DNA of 64,000 nucleotides, from assembly GCF_030643805.1 (NCBI RefSeq), contig NZ_CP094656.1, forward strand, positions 744,001 to 808,000, read 5' to 3'. Position numbers and translations under genes: made by a program. Shown one piece after another: positions 55,405 to 64,000 of this stretch. The DNA comes from Alkalihalobacillus sp. AL-G (lineage in GTDB: Bacteria; Bacillota; Bacilli; Bacillales; Fictibacillaceae). Under the pieces are notes generated by a model. That model did not search any database, was not told where the DNA came from, and saw only the letters and a list, made by a program, of their open reading frames with translations. Every line of letters starts with the position of its first letter. The first letter of the stretch is position 1.

Positions 55405-57426
55405 ATGTTCAAAAAGCTTCAAAGTAAACTTATGCTCGTGATGGCACTTATTTTATCAGTATCACTATTTCTTGTCGCATTGCTTACCTATCAACAGGTA
55501 AACGATACGATTGAGGGGAATGTCGAAGTACAAACACAATCGATGGTGGATCAAATGTCCAACCATATTTCTCTTTATCTGGAAAACATAGAACAAACGA
55601 TGAAGAGGTACAGTCGTGATGAACGGGTCATTACACATATGAAAACAGCCAATGCAGGTGATTCAATTAAGACAACCTGGGCTATCGTTGATCGGGACTT
55701 TTCTCATTATTTGGAACTGAATCAAAATGTTGCTCTTTTATATACCGCTAGTGTTTCAAAACAAATGGATACATCACCGGTGATCGAGCTACCAGAAGAC
55801 TATGATCCAACAACACGTCCATGGTATAAAAGTGCAATTGAAAATAAGGCAGAAGTAATTTGGACAAAGCCATATGAAGATGCGGCTTCGGGTGAATACG
55901 TTTTGACTGCAGCGAAAACAGTACTAGATCCTAACACGGATGAGGTACTTGGGGTTGTGGCTATGGATATCAGCTTAAATAATCTTGCAACTGTTGTATC
56001 CAGTACACCTGTACAATTTGGCGGGTACGCATTCTTATTAGATCAGTCGGGAATGGCGTTAGTTCATCCAACACTTAAGGGTGAACAGCTTGTTGAAAAG
56101 CACGAATATGCTAAAAAGATGTATGAATCCGGATCTACAGATGGAAAAGTCGATTACTCAGAAAAGGATGAGGACCGCCTAATCTATTACAATACGATTG
56201 AGAAGACTGGATGGAAAATCGGTACTTCTTTCCCAAAACAAGCATTATCGAAAGAAGCTGGAGACATTCGGAATAGCATCTTGCTCATAGCCTTCATCAT
56301 CATCATTATTGCGATCGCAGTCAGTTATTTTATTGCAAGAGGGATTACAAGGCCAGTTCAGGAGCTGAGAGATCAGGTCAATAAGGTTGCTTCCGGTGAT
56401 TTGACTGTCACCGTTCAAAGCAAGAGTAACGATGAAATCGGTGAGTTGACCAATCATTTTAATGTAATGGTCAATAAAATGCGGAACTTGATTGAGTCGG
56501 TTCAATCGTCCTCATACCGTGTAACTGAATCCGCAGAGAACATGAGTGCGGTTGCTGAAGAAACGATCGCTTCAAGTGAGGAAGTCGCTCGGGCTGTATC
56601 CGATATTGCGCGCGGCTCCACACAGCAGGCATCGGATGCTGAAACGACACATCTACGTGCTGTCAATCTATCAGAAGAAATTGAAAAGGTTAATCAGCAA
56701 ACCCTTGCCATGAAAGAACGGTCGAAGGAAGCAGAGACCACCAACCAAAAAGGGATGGAACAGGTTACCACATTACGTTCTAAAAATAATGAATCCAATA
56801 AGGTATTATCTTCGGTTGAGAATGTGATATCCGACCTCAATGAAAAGATCAAGGAAGTTGAGGAAGTCATTTTAACCATTAATGAAATATCTGAAAAAAC
56901 GAATTTACTCGCGTTGAATGCTGGAATTGAGGCTGCACGAGCAGGTGAAAGCGGCAAAGGATTCGCTGTCGTTGCGAATGAAGTTCGTAAGCTTGCCGAG
57001 CAATCATCCGTTGCAACAGAACGCGTAAAAGGGATTCTTAAAGGAATTGAAAATGAATCCAAGCGGGTCGGCATTGAAATGGATCACACGAAAGTGATCT
57101 CGGGTGAACAGAATGAAGCAGTGGAAGATACAGAGAAAGCGTTCATCATGTTAGGTGAGTCTATGAAAGAAATTGTCACCTTTATCGATTCAATCGGTTC
57201 TGATGTTGAAAAAATGAATGACCATAAAGAGGCAGTAATGGAGTCCATTCAAAACATTTCTGCAGTAGCACAGCAAGCGGCAGCATCTTCGGAAGAAGTG
57301 AGCGCATCAACTGATGAGCAGCAAAACGCACTGGAAACAGTCGGTGAAACAGCCGAAGCACTAAGTGATGCAAGCGAACAGCTGATCGAATTGATCAAGC
57401 AGTTTACAGTGGTAGAAAAAGAGTAA
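55405..57426 (+). CDS. methyl-accepting chemotaxis protein with dCache sensor
   Basis: A 673-residue chemoreceptor. Helix 1 at about 7-27, an extracellular dCache domain (about 35-280, with [15 protein letters not shown] and [10 protein letters not shown]), helix 2 at about 288-310, HAMP, then a long helical signalling domain with hairpin tip [41 protein letters not shown]. It passes ligand signals to CheA/CheW. ATG 55405 is taken, with AGGGGGAGG just upstream; ATG 55390 is also possible. B. subtilis lacks a chemoreceptor at this spot. Confidence 0.92.
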   Translation: MFKKLQSKLMLVMALILSVSLFLVALLTYQQVNDTIEGNVEVQTQSMVDQMSNHISLYLENIEQTMKRYSRDERVITHMKTANAGDSIKTTWAIVDRDFSHYLELNQNVALLYTASVSKQMDTSPVIELPEDYDPTTRPWYKSAIENKAEVIWTKPYEDAASGEYVLTAAKTVLDPNTDEVLGVVAMDISLNNLATVVSSTPVQFGGYAFLLDQSGMALVHPTLKGEQLVEKHEYAKKMYESGSTDGKVDYSEKDEDRLIYYNTIEKTGWKIGTSFPKQALSKEAGDIRNSILLIAFIIIIIAIAVSYFIARGITRPVQELRDQVNKVASGDLTVTVQSKSNDEIGELTNHFNVMVNKMRNLIESVQSSSYRVTESAENMSAVAEETIASSEEVARAVSDIARGSTQQASDAETTHLRAVNLSEEIEKVNQQTLAMKERSKEAETTNQKGMEQVTTLRSKNNESNKVLSSVENVISDLNEKIKEVEEVILTINEISEKTNLLALNAGIEAARAGESGKGFAVVANEVRKLAEQSSVATERVKGILKGIENESKRVGIEMDHTKVISGEQNEAVEDTEKAFIMLGESMKEIVTFIDSIGSDVEKMNDHKEAVMESIQNISAVAQQAAASSEEVSASTDEQQNALETVGETAEALSDASEQLIELIKQFTVVEKE

Positions 57427-57443
57427 CAATATGATTGAAAAAG

Positions 57444-57492
57444 TGGCCTGATTCGTTCGATGGAGTGCTATCGGATGGTTTCAGGCCATTTT
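57444..57492 (+). terminator. terminator of the chemoreceptor gene
   Basis: TGGCCTGA (57444-57451) pairs with TCAGGCCA (57481-57488), then TTTTA. The loop is 29 bases long. Confidence 0.75.
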
Positions 57493-57621
57493 ATGTGCAA
57501 AAAATAATGAAATCATCGGAATTTCTGTAAAATCAATGAAATTCCATCATGAATACTCTACTTATTAAATAATGAGGAATTATCACATTTCGGATACGGT
57601 CCCACTAATTACTGATAGTCC

Positions 57622-58272
57622 TTAGCGTCGTTCCTCATTTCGCGTGATCAAATACTTTTCAACTAAATACAAGCCGAGCATCAGAATAATAAGGCCATTA
57701 CCGATAAATTGAAAAACGAGCTGATACGCGGGATCAAACTGATACATAATTAATACGGTCAAATAGAACAATAGGAACGGTAGTATCAATAACATTCTCA
57801 ATCTCTTTGAATCCATGTTGATAAAATGGCAAACTCGATCGATTGAAAGAATGACAACTGCCCAGTAAAACAGGGAGTAAGATAAGTTAATAGAACCTCC
57901 CGTTTGATGAATGACGATTGTTGTGAAAATAAGGTGGACTCCTAGTAACGTTAAAATGATCATGAAGTAAATGCACGTATACAAAATCATCCGCAGCATA
58001 AACAAATTCGGGAGCTGCTCAAATAGGTTTCGATCCTTTTGCCGTAATTGAAGCTTATTATAAACGAACATAAAGACGATCGTTCCGCCGATAATGCTAA
58101 AAATAAAGGACGATTCAAGGTCATGCATATAAAGACTTGCAATGTTATCGATTGTTATAGACGAAAAGAATAATCGCTTGATAAAGACGAGTAAATAAAC
58201 AAGACCATAGCCGATAAAAAAGATTGCACCAGTCTTGTACCATAGTGTTTCGCGTGTTTCTTGTTTTTGCAT
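57622..58272 (-). CDS. polytopic membrane protein of unknown function
   Basis: A 216-residue protein with six predicted helices and short basic loops (KLQLRQKDRN, NMDSKRLRM). GTAGGGAGAG lies upstream of the ATG. It has no visible domain. It lies between the chemoreceptor and hemE, and its upstream leader on the minus strand holds a long-range stem (see the gap). Confidence 0.68.
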   Translation of the reverse strand: MQKQETRETLWYKTGAIFFIGYGLVYLLVFIKRLFFSSITIDNIASLYMHDLESSFIFSIIGGTIVFMFVYNKLQLRQKDRNLFEQLPNLFMLRMILYTCIYFMIILTLLGVHLIFTTIVIHQTGGSINLSYSLFYWAVVILSIDRVCHFINMDSKRLRMLLILPFLLFYLTVLIMYQFDPAYQLVFQFIGNGLIILMLGLYLVEKYLITRNEERR

Positions 58273-58787
58273 ACATCTCTCTCCCTACATACTGGAGTTC
58301 AAGTGGTTGTTCATAAAGTCCGGGGGCTAACAAAGCTGCAGTACCTTTTATGCGGTTTTGCCCCAAGTAACTAAGGGCGCAGGATGTTAGCCGGGTCGAC
58401 ATTATCAGAGGACGTTCCCAATTTAGTCGAACTCCCATTTTGAACACACACTTTAAAAGTAAACTCCGCCCTCAATCCTTCGAGCCCACTTAGTAAAATA
58501 TGGGCATAAACTTTGTGGCGTTCAAAGTATACCCTACCGTAAATACATTCAAACACACTCTCGGGGCCTTTAGAATTACGACTAATTTATGACAGTTGAT
58601 AGGCTATCGTATACATTTTTTTGCGTGACTAGTATAGTGAATATGGATATTATACTTGGACTATGAGCCGCATCTACTATGAAGGATCGGTGAAGTATCT
58701 TCTCAACATATGACAACACTGATTTTTTCTTTTACAATGATGTGAGGCTATATATTTATTGAACGTTCAGATGAAAGGTGATTACGA
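58273..58787. other. 515-base divergent gap upstream of hemE with a long-range stem
   Basis: GGCTAAC (58325-58331) pairs with GTTAGCC (58386-58392), enclosing a GC-rich segment; on the minus strand this would be the 5' leader of the membrane protein gene. A minus-strand frame at 58371-58556 has no family resemblance or good start. The hemE side (58600-58787) is AT-rich and probably holds its promoter. Confidence 0.45.
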
Positions 58788-59819
58788 ATGACAAAACCAT
58801 TTAACGACCAATTCCTACGTGCTTGCCGTGGTGAAGAGGTTACTCACGTTCCAGTTTGGTATATGAGACAGGCGGGACGATCACAGCCTGAGTACCGAAA
58901 ATTAAAAGAAAAATATTCCTTGTTCGACATTACACATCGTCCGGAGATTTGCGCAGATGTAACAAGGTTGCCAGTTGAACAATATGATGTTGATGCAGCG
59001 ATCCTATATAAAGATATTATGACTCCACTTCCAGCGATCGGCGTGGATGTCGAAATCAAATCAGGGATTGGTCCGGTCATCGATAATCCAATCCGTTCTA
59101 AAGCAGATGTAGAACGTTTAGGCGAAATTGACCCCGAACAAGATGTTCCATATGTATTGGATACGATTAAACTGTTGCGGGAGCAGCTTTCCGTACCGCT
59201 CATCAGTTTCGCAGGGGCTCCTTTTACACTAGCAAGCTATATGATAGAGGGCGGTCCATCAAAGAATTATTATAAAACGAAGGCGTTCATGTATTCTGAG
59301 CCTGAATCCTGGTTCTTACTCATGGACAAGCTAGGTGATACTACGATTCGCTATGTTAAATCACAAATAAAAGCCGGTGCTCAGGCGATCCAAATTTTCG
59401 ATTCGTGGGTCGGTACTTTAAACGTTGCGGATTACCGGACATTCATTAAGCCGGTTATGGAACGGATTTTTACAGAGTTGAAGGAAGAAAACGTTCCGCT
59501 CATTACATTCGGTGTTGGAGCAAGCCATCTTGCTAATGAATGGAATGAACTACCGGTTGATGTCGTCGGTCTCGACTGGAGATTGCCGATAAGAGAAGCA
59601 AGATCATTAGGAATCAATAAAACAGTTCAAGGGAACCTTGAGCCGGCACTTCTCCTAGCACCATGGAACGTAATCGAAGAACGGACAAAGGAAATCCTTG
59701 ACCGAGGAATGGAATCATCAAAATTCATTTTCAACCTTGGACATGGTGTTTTTCCTGATGTAAACCCAGATACATTAAAGCGTTTAACTGCGTTTGTCCA
59801 CGAATATTCGTCGAAATAA
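58788..59819 (+). CDS. hemE: uroporphyrinogen decarboxylase HemE
   Basis: A 343-residue enzyme that removes four carboxyl groups from uroporphyrinogen III to make coproporphyrinogen III. Motifs: [16 protein letters not shown], the aspartate-bearing [44 protein letters not shown] precedes the ATG. It opens the hemEHY operon. Confidence 0.96.
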   Translation: MTKPFNDQFLRACRGEEVTHVPVWYMRQAGRSQPEYRKLKEKYSLFDITHRPEICADVTRLPVEQYDVDAAILYKDIMTPLPAIGVDVEIKSGIGPVIDNPIRSKADVERLGEIDPEQDVPYVLDTIKLLREQLSVPLISFAGAPFTLASYMIEGGPSKNYYKTKAFMYSEPESWFLLMDKLGDTTIRYVKSQIKAGAQAIQIFDSWVGTLNVADYRTFIKPVMERIFTELKEENVPLITFGVGASHLANEWNELPVDVVGLDWRLPIREARSLGINKTVQGNLEPALLLAPWNVIEERTKEILDRGMESSKFIFNLGHGVFPDVNPDTLKRLTAFVHEYSSK

Positions 59820-59831
59820 GGGGTGATGAAA

Positions 59832-60776
59832 TTGGCAAAACGAAAAGTTGGGATTTTGGTGATGGCTTACGGGACACCGAGAAGTCCTGAAGAAATTCAA
59901 CCATATTATACACATATACGTCGGGGAAGAAAGCCGGCACCAGAGGATTTGCAGGATTTAACGGATCGATATGAAGCTATTGGCGGCGTTTCACCACTTG
60001 CTAAAATCACCGCTGATCAGACACAAAAGCTTGAAGAGGCGATGAATGAGCTTTATGATGACATCGAATTCAAAGCGTACCTCGGACTAAAGCATATTGA
60101 TCCATATGTCGAGGATGCTGTCCGTCAAATGAATAAGGATGGTATAAAGGAAGCAATCAGCATCGTTCTTGCCCCTCATTATTCAACATTCTCAGTAAAA
60201 TCTTACAATGGACGTGCGATCGAAGAGGCGGAGAAGCTGGGGGGACCAGAAATCACACCGGTTGACAGCTGGTATAGTGAACCAGGATACATTTCCTATT
60301 GGGCAAAACGGATTAAAGAAACGTTTGGCAGAATTCCTGAATCAGAGCATGATAAAACGGTGGTCATCTTTTCAGCGCATAGCTTACCTCAAAAGATCAT
60401 TCAAATGGGAGACCCTTACCCGGATCAATTACAAGAAACAGCAGATTTGATTGCGGAGGAAGCAGGTATCAACCATTATACGATTGGTTGGCAGAGCGCC
60501 GGAAATACACCGGATCCATGGATTGGACCGGATGTTCAGGATTTGACACAGGATTTATTTGAACAGGACGGATATCAGCATTTCATATATTGCCCAGTCG
60601 GTTTCGTGGCTGAGCACCTTGAGGTTTTATATGACAACGATTATGAATGTAAAGTCGTTACCGATCGTTTAGGTGCACACTATTATCGTCCCGAAATGCC
60701 GAATGCTAAACCGGAATTCATCGACTGCCTCGCTCGAGTGGTTTCGAAAAAGTTTGAAGGCCGTGACCAATCATGA
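59832..60776 (+). CDS. hemH: coproporphyrin/haem ferrochelatase HemH
   Basis: A 314-residue chelatase. In Firmicutes it inserts iron into coproporphyrin III. Marks: [23 protein letters not shown], metal-site His in FSAHSLPQ, and [14 protein letters not shown]. The TTG at 59832 lies 7 bases past AAGGGGTG and gives L-A-K-R-K, the family N-terminus; ATG 59826 and GTG 59823 are too close to that signal. It overlaps hemY by 4 bases. Confidence 0.94.
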   Translation: MAKRKVGILVMAYGTPRSPEEIQPYYTHIRRGRKPAPEDLQDLTDRYEAIGGVSPLAKITADQTQKLEEAMNELYDDIEFKAYLGLKHIDPYVEDAVRQMNKDGIKEAISIVLAPHYSTFSVKSYNGRAIEEAEKLGGPEITPVDSWYSEPGYISYWAKRIKETFGRIPESEHDKTVVIFSAHSLPQKIIQMGDPYPDQLQETADLIAEEAGINHYTIGWQSAGNTPDPWIGPDVQDLTQDLFEQDGYQHFIYCPVGFVAEHLEVLYDNDYECKVVTDRLGAHYYRPEMPNAKPEFIDCLARVVSKKFEGRDQS

Positions 60777-62164
60777 AAAGGATCGTCATTGTGGGTGGAG
60801 GGATCACAGGTCTTTCCGCCGCTTTTTATTTGCAAAAAGAAATCAACGAAAAGAAGATGGAAGCGAGTGTCACATTAGTAGAGTCAGGAAATCGTCTTGG
60901 TGGTAAAATCCAGACGATCAAACAGGATGGATTTGTAATTGAACGCGGACCCGATTCTTTTTTGGCAAGGAAAAAAAGTATGAGCAATCTGATTGAAGAA
61001 GCTGGGCTTGCGGATGAACTTGTTCATAATCAAACGGGACAAGCCTATATTCTTCATGATACGAAGCTTCATCCTATTCCTGAAGGCGCTGTAATGGGGA
61101 TTCCGACTGAAGTGAGCCCATTTGTGAAAAGTGGCTTGTTTTCGTTAAAAGGAAAGGCTCGGGCTGGATTCGATCTTTTTTTACCTTCAAAAAAAGTTGT
61201 TGGTGATCAAGCGGTCGGTACCTTTTTCCGCAGAAGATTAGGCGATGAGGTCGTCGACCATCTCATTGAACCTCTTTTATCCGGCATTTATGCAGGGAAC
61301 ATTGATCAGCTCAGCTTACAATCTACGTTTCCACAGTTTCAACAAGTAGAAGAACAGCATCGTAGTCTAATTCTCGGTATGAAGTCCAACCGTCCAAAGA
61401 AACAGCCGAAGTCGTCGAAAGGTGTGTTTCTTACATTGAAAAGTGGGTTGACGTCACTGGTCGAAGCATTGGAAAAGAAATTAACTGTTGACGTGGAAAT
61501 ACGTAAGAACCAAAAAGTAACCTCATTTGAGAAAAGTAATGAGACTTATAAAGTTCGATTAGACAATGGGGACGTGCTTGATGCCGATCAAGTGATCTTT
61601 ACAATTCCAGCCTTGAAAGCTGCTCCATTGTTTGTTGCGGATATTCAGAAACACCTCGAAGAAGCACCGGCGACTTCTGTGGCAACGATTGCGATGGCAT
61701 TCCCTGAATCTGCAGTACCCAATGACCTGAACGGAACCGGTTTTGTCGTATCTAGAAAATCTCCCTATACGATTACAGCATGCACTTGGACGAATAAAAA
61801 ATGGCCACATACAACACCTGAAGGGTATGTACTATTACGATGCTATGTTGGAAAAGCTGAGGACCAGTCGATTGTGGATGAAAGTGATGAGACAATCCTT
61901 AAGGCAGTCCTCGATGATTTGAAGGAAACCATGAATATCCAGGTACGACCGGAGTTTTACTATGTATCAAGATGGAAGCAGGCGATGCCTCAGTATCTAG
62001 TCGGACATAAAAGTAAGAGAGATCTCCTAGAGAAGAAGTTAGGTGAAAAGTTTCCAGGTATTCACTTAGTAGGTGCTTCCTTTGATGGTATCGGATTACC
62101 CGATTGCGTACAATCAGGAGAAAAAGCGGCGAATAAAGTGATTGAAAAAATTAAAGCAATGTAG
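60773..62164 (+). CDS. hemY: coproporphyrinogen/protoporphyrinogen oxidase HemY
   Basis: A 463-residue FAD enzyme with the N-terminal dinucleotide fold [26 protein letters not shown], and the C-terminal FAD-binding [21 protein letters not shown]. In Gram-positive bacteria it oxidises coproporphyrinogen III with oxygen. ATGA overlap with hemH shows translational coupling. A terminator follows. Confidence 0.95.
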   Translation: MKRIVIVGGGITGLSAAFYLQKEINEKKMEASVTLVESGNRLGGKIQTIKQDGFVIERGPDSFLARKKSMSNLIEEAGLADELVHNQTGQAYILHDTKLHPIPEGAVMGIPTEVSPFVKSGLFSLKGKARAGFDLFLPSKKVVGDQAVGTFFRRRLGDEVVDHLIEPLLSGIYAGNIDQLSLQSTFPQFQQVEEQHRSLILGMKSNRPKKQPKSSKGVFLTLKSGLTSLVEALEKKLTVDVEIRKNQKVTSFEKSNETYKVRLDNGDVLDADQVIFTIPALKAAPLFVADIQKHLEEAPATSVATIAMAFPESAVPNDLNGTGFVVSRKSPYTITACTWTNKKWPHTTPEGYVLLRCYVGKAEDQSIVDESDETILKAVLDDLKETMNIQVRPEFYYVSRWKQAMPQYLVGHKSKRDLLEKKLGEKFPGIHLVGASFDGIGLPDCVQSGEKAANKVIEKIKAM

Positions 62165-62172
62165 GTGGATAC

Positions 62173-62226
62173 AAAAGGGACTGCTCATAAGGGGGATTTA
62201 CACCTTCCTTCGACCAGTCCTTTTGT
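62173..62226 (+). terminator. terminator of hemEHY
   Basis: AAAAGGGACTG pairs with CAGTCCTTTT (one bulged G), with an inner AAGG/CCTT stem. Confidence 0.85.
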
Positions 62227-62250
62227 TGTGGAAACATGAGAGGCATTTTG

Positions 62251-62335
62251 GTGATTTCGCTGGAATCCAGGACCTCCGCGTCAAACAATAGGATATTCGC
62301 GTGAAACACAGCATTTCCGCGTCACTCGATAGATA
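62251..62335. repeat. four degenerate ~20-bp units with core TTCGCGT/TCCGCGT
   Basis: CGC occurs at 62258, 62277, 62298 and 62318 (spacings 19, 21, 20), in TTTCGCTGGAA, CTCCGCGTCAAA, ATTCGCGTGAAA and TTCCGCGTCACT contexts. It directly follows the hem terminator. The rest of the 424-base gap to 62588 is without recognisable features apart from the promoter side of the kinase gene. Confidence 0.6.
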
Positions 62336-62588
62336 ATGTGCTCCACAAGTTATCATCCACCGAGCAAATTTGAAGTAAGCACGCGTGCAATAGAGATTCT
62401 TCTCGTCTAACCCAAAAACATCTTGAAGGTTAATCAGATTCGCATTTTTGAAACGGCACACTGTTTTCAGAATGACGAAATATGTCGAACGATGGTGAAA
62501 ACGCAGGTTCATTTCTGCTATAATGAACGGGTGTGCAGGTTACTACCCGTTTATTGGTTACTATGTCTGGGATTGTTGAGGGATTTGT

Positions 62589-63833
62589 ATGGCTGAGTTG
62601 ATCAAACCGATTGTCGTAAATATATCATTAATCGTTTCATTGGCTTTTTTAGCGAATATGGTTTTTCCATTTCGATCTAACGATTACTTAACCTTTAAGA
62701 AGCAAGTTTTCTTTGGACTGATCAGTTCGATTGCGGCATTATTATGTATGCTTTATCCTGTTGATACATTTCGGTCAACAGTTTTCGATCTGCGTACGGT
62801 CCCCCTTATGGTCGTAACCCTATATGCTGGGTTTGCTCCAGGGGCTATTTGTGCTCTCATTATCTGTATTGCCCGCCTTGGGATCGGTGGTGACTATGCT
62901 TGGATCGGTGTAATGATTACAGTTATTGCATTATTGACTGCTTTCGGGTTTTCCAAGACATTTGCTGAATCAAATAAACGATGGAAGCCAAGCCTTGTTG
63001 CCGGTTTCCTCTATTTTCTGTTTTATATCTTGATTATAAATATTTACTTGGACTTTGTTCCGAATTATTTTTATTTGGTCTATTTTATCCCATTTTTTCT
63101 AACCTATTTTCTGATGGTCGTTTTGATTGATCGTCTTTTGAAAATTAATATGCAGCTTGACGAAACGATTTATCTTGGGAAGTTATCTGTCCTTGGACAA
63201 ATGGCTGCTTCAATCGCGCATGAAATTCGGAACCCACTCACTACGATACGTGGTATGATCCAATTCCTTGCTATTGATACGAAGGATGAACAATTAAAGC
63301 AATATAGCCCCCTCTTAATCGATGAACTTGATAGGAGCAACAAAATCATCACAGATTATTTAACACTTGTAAAACCAGGTGAATTAAAGCTCGAAAAGTT
63401 CGATTTACAGAAGGTAGTCCAGGATACAATAAATTTGCTGATGCCTCTCGGGGCTTTTCATAATGTTGAAATAAAAAGTAAAATAACAGGTTCCTATAAG
63501 GTCAAGGCAGATGAGCAGCAATTCAAGCAATGCCTGATCAATATTATTAAAAATGGAATCGAAGCTATTGACGGAAATGGTGTTATTCGTATTAAAGCAA
63601 ACTATAAGCATCCTGATCAGGTATTATTATTGATTGAGGATAACGGGAGTGGCATGACGAAAAATGAGCTTGAAAAAATAGGTTTACCTTATTATACAAC
63701 TAAAACGAAAGGAACTGGACTAGGTACGATGATCACTTTCCGTCTAATCCAGAATATGGGTGGATCAGTCCAGTACAAGAGTATTTTAGATAAGGGGACA
63801 GTGGTAATCATTAGCCTGCCTATTATCGATTGA
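62589..63833 (+). CDS. KinB-like sporulation-type sensor histidine kinase
   Basis: A 414-residue kinase with five to six N-terminal helices of the 5TMR-LYT type, then HisKA with phospho-acceptor His211 (SIAHEIRNPLTTIRG) and a HATPase domain with N-box QCLINIIKNGIEAI, DNGSGM and GTGLGTMITF. No partner regulator lies beside it. This layout is that of KinB, which feeds the sporulation phosphorelay through Spo0F. Function is inferred from architecture. Confidence 0.85.
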   Translation: MAELIKPIVVNISLIVSLAFLANMVFPFRSNDYLTFKKQVFFGLISSIAALLCMLYPVDTFRSTVFDLRTVPLMVVTLYAGFAPGAICALIICIARLGIGGDYAWIGVMITVIALLTAFGFSKTFAESNKRWKPSLVAGFLYFLFYILIINIYLDFVPNYFYLVYFIPFFLTYFLMVVLIDRLLKINMQLDETIYLGKLSVLGQMAASIAHEIRNPLTTIRGMIQFLAIDTKDEQLKQYSPLLIDELDRSNKIITDYLTLVKPGELKLEKFDLQKVVQDTINLLMPLGAFHNVEIKSKITGSYKVKADEQQFKQCLINIIKNGIEAIDGNGVIRIKANYKHPDQVLLLIEDNGSGMTKNELEKIGLPYYTTKTKGTGLGTMITFRLIQNMGGSVQYKSILDKGTVVIISLPIID

Positions 63834-63840
63834 TTTAAAA

Positions 63841-63907
63841 GGGATGACCCTGTGCATGAAAATTAACCACGTTAAGTAATAGGTTATCGCCATGAAGGTC
63901 ATCCCAG
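63841..63907 (-). terminator. terminator hairpin between convergent genes
   Basis: GGGATGACC (63841-63849) pairs perfectly with GGTCATCCC (63897-63905) around a 47-base loop. On the minus strand the stem is followed by TTTTAAAT, so it mainly ends the minus-strand gene. Confidence 0.78.
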
Positions 63908-63925
63908 TTCGGTAGTATTTGGTGG

Positions 63926-64000
63926 TTACGTGCCTGTACCATTAGAATTTGTGCTTGTCGTACCCGTGTTGTCCCCGGTACCATCATCAGTACCCGTGTC
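63926..64000 (-). CDS. C-terminal tail of a Gly/Thr/Asp/Asn-rich protein, partial
   Basis: On the minus strand 24 codons run into a TAA at 63926-63928, reading DTGTDDGTGDNTGTTSTNS and ending GTGT. This low-complexity tail is typical of the ends of some secreted or cell-wall proteins, including class A penicillin-binding proteins, but the rest lies outside the window. A hairpin with T-run follows the stop, which supports a real gene. Confidence 0.65.
   Translation of the reverse strand, partial: DTGTDDGTGDNTGTTSTNSNGTGT

Noticed and set aside
58371-58556. Minus-strand 61-codon frame upstream of hemE
   Set aside because: No convincing start signal and no recognisable motif; better read as part of a leader or spacer.
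1-64000. tRNA or rRNA genes, prophage or insertion sequence genes
   Set aside because: No cloverleaf, rRNA, transposase or integrase sequence was recognised on either strand.

Overview
The window is a chromosomal segment of a spore-forming, low-GC Gram-positive bacterium of the family Bacillaceae. Strong AGGAGG-type ribosome binding sites, GTG/TTG starts, a spore DNA-binding protein, sporulation proteins (YhaL, YjcZ-type, YheC/YheD-type), ScoC/Hpr, TRAP-controlled trpP and a LexA-type box all point there. The backbone follows the Bacillus subtilis sspB-yheEDCBA ... yhaQP-yhaONM-yhaL-prsA-yhaJ-yhaI-hpr-yhaH-trpP-serC-hit-ecsABC-pbpF-hemEHY region, with lineage-specific insertions. I assign no species. 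Nothing was searched against a database; all names come from recognising sequence and gene order.

Layout. 1-5.2 kb: end of an alpha/beta SASP gene, a zinc-ribbon protein, a polar amino acid ABC permease and binding protein without an ATPase, msmX-yxkF, and a polysaccharide deacetylase whose best start is separated from the body by an in-frame TGA. 5.2-9.3 kb: three YheC/YheD-type ATP-grasp paralogues. 9.4-14.5 kb: yheB, yheA, a DUF2243/CtaG-type pair, a YokD-type acetyltransferase and a YhaX-type HAD hydrolase. 14.5-20.5 kb: intergenic repeats, then a large RHS/YD-repeat protein split by one frameshift, followed by a small membrane protein that may be its immunity partner. 20.8-25.2 kb: DinB-like, DUF2277, aldehyde dehydrogenase, a c-551-type cytochrome lipoprotein, a CBO0543-type membrane protein and yhzD. 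25.3-37.8 kb: yhaQP transporter; yhaO-yhaN nuclease pair behind a LexA-like box; cssRS; an MFS transporter; yhaM; yhaL; prsA. 38-46 kb: two YjcZ-type mini-proteins, a structured non-coding stretch, small membrane proteins, yhaJ, yhaI, hpr, yhaH, a DUF1232 protein, trpP with a textbook TRAP site, and serC. 46-52.8 kb: an orphan protein, hit, ecsABC, a 52-bp tandem array flanked by duplicated hairpins, a ferritin-like protein and a lipid-kinase family protein. 53-64 kb: pbpF, a chemoreceptor, a membrane protein, hemE-hemH-hemY, a KinB-like kinase and the tail of a minus-strand gene.

Functional themes. Protein secretion and its quality control are concentrated here (CssRS, PrsA, Ecs, ScoC, PbpF), as is sporulation (SASP, YheC/D, YhaL, YjcZ-type, ScoC, KinB-like). 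The most unusual content is the RHS locus, the in-frame TGA before the deacetylase, and several intergenic tandem-repeat arrays of clearly different units (52 bp; 21 bp; about 20 bp) that no gene explains.
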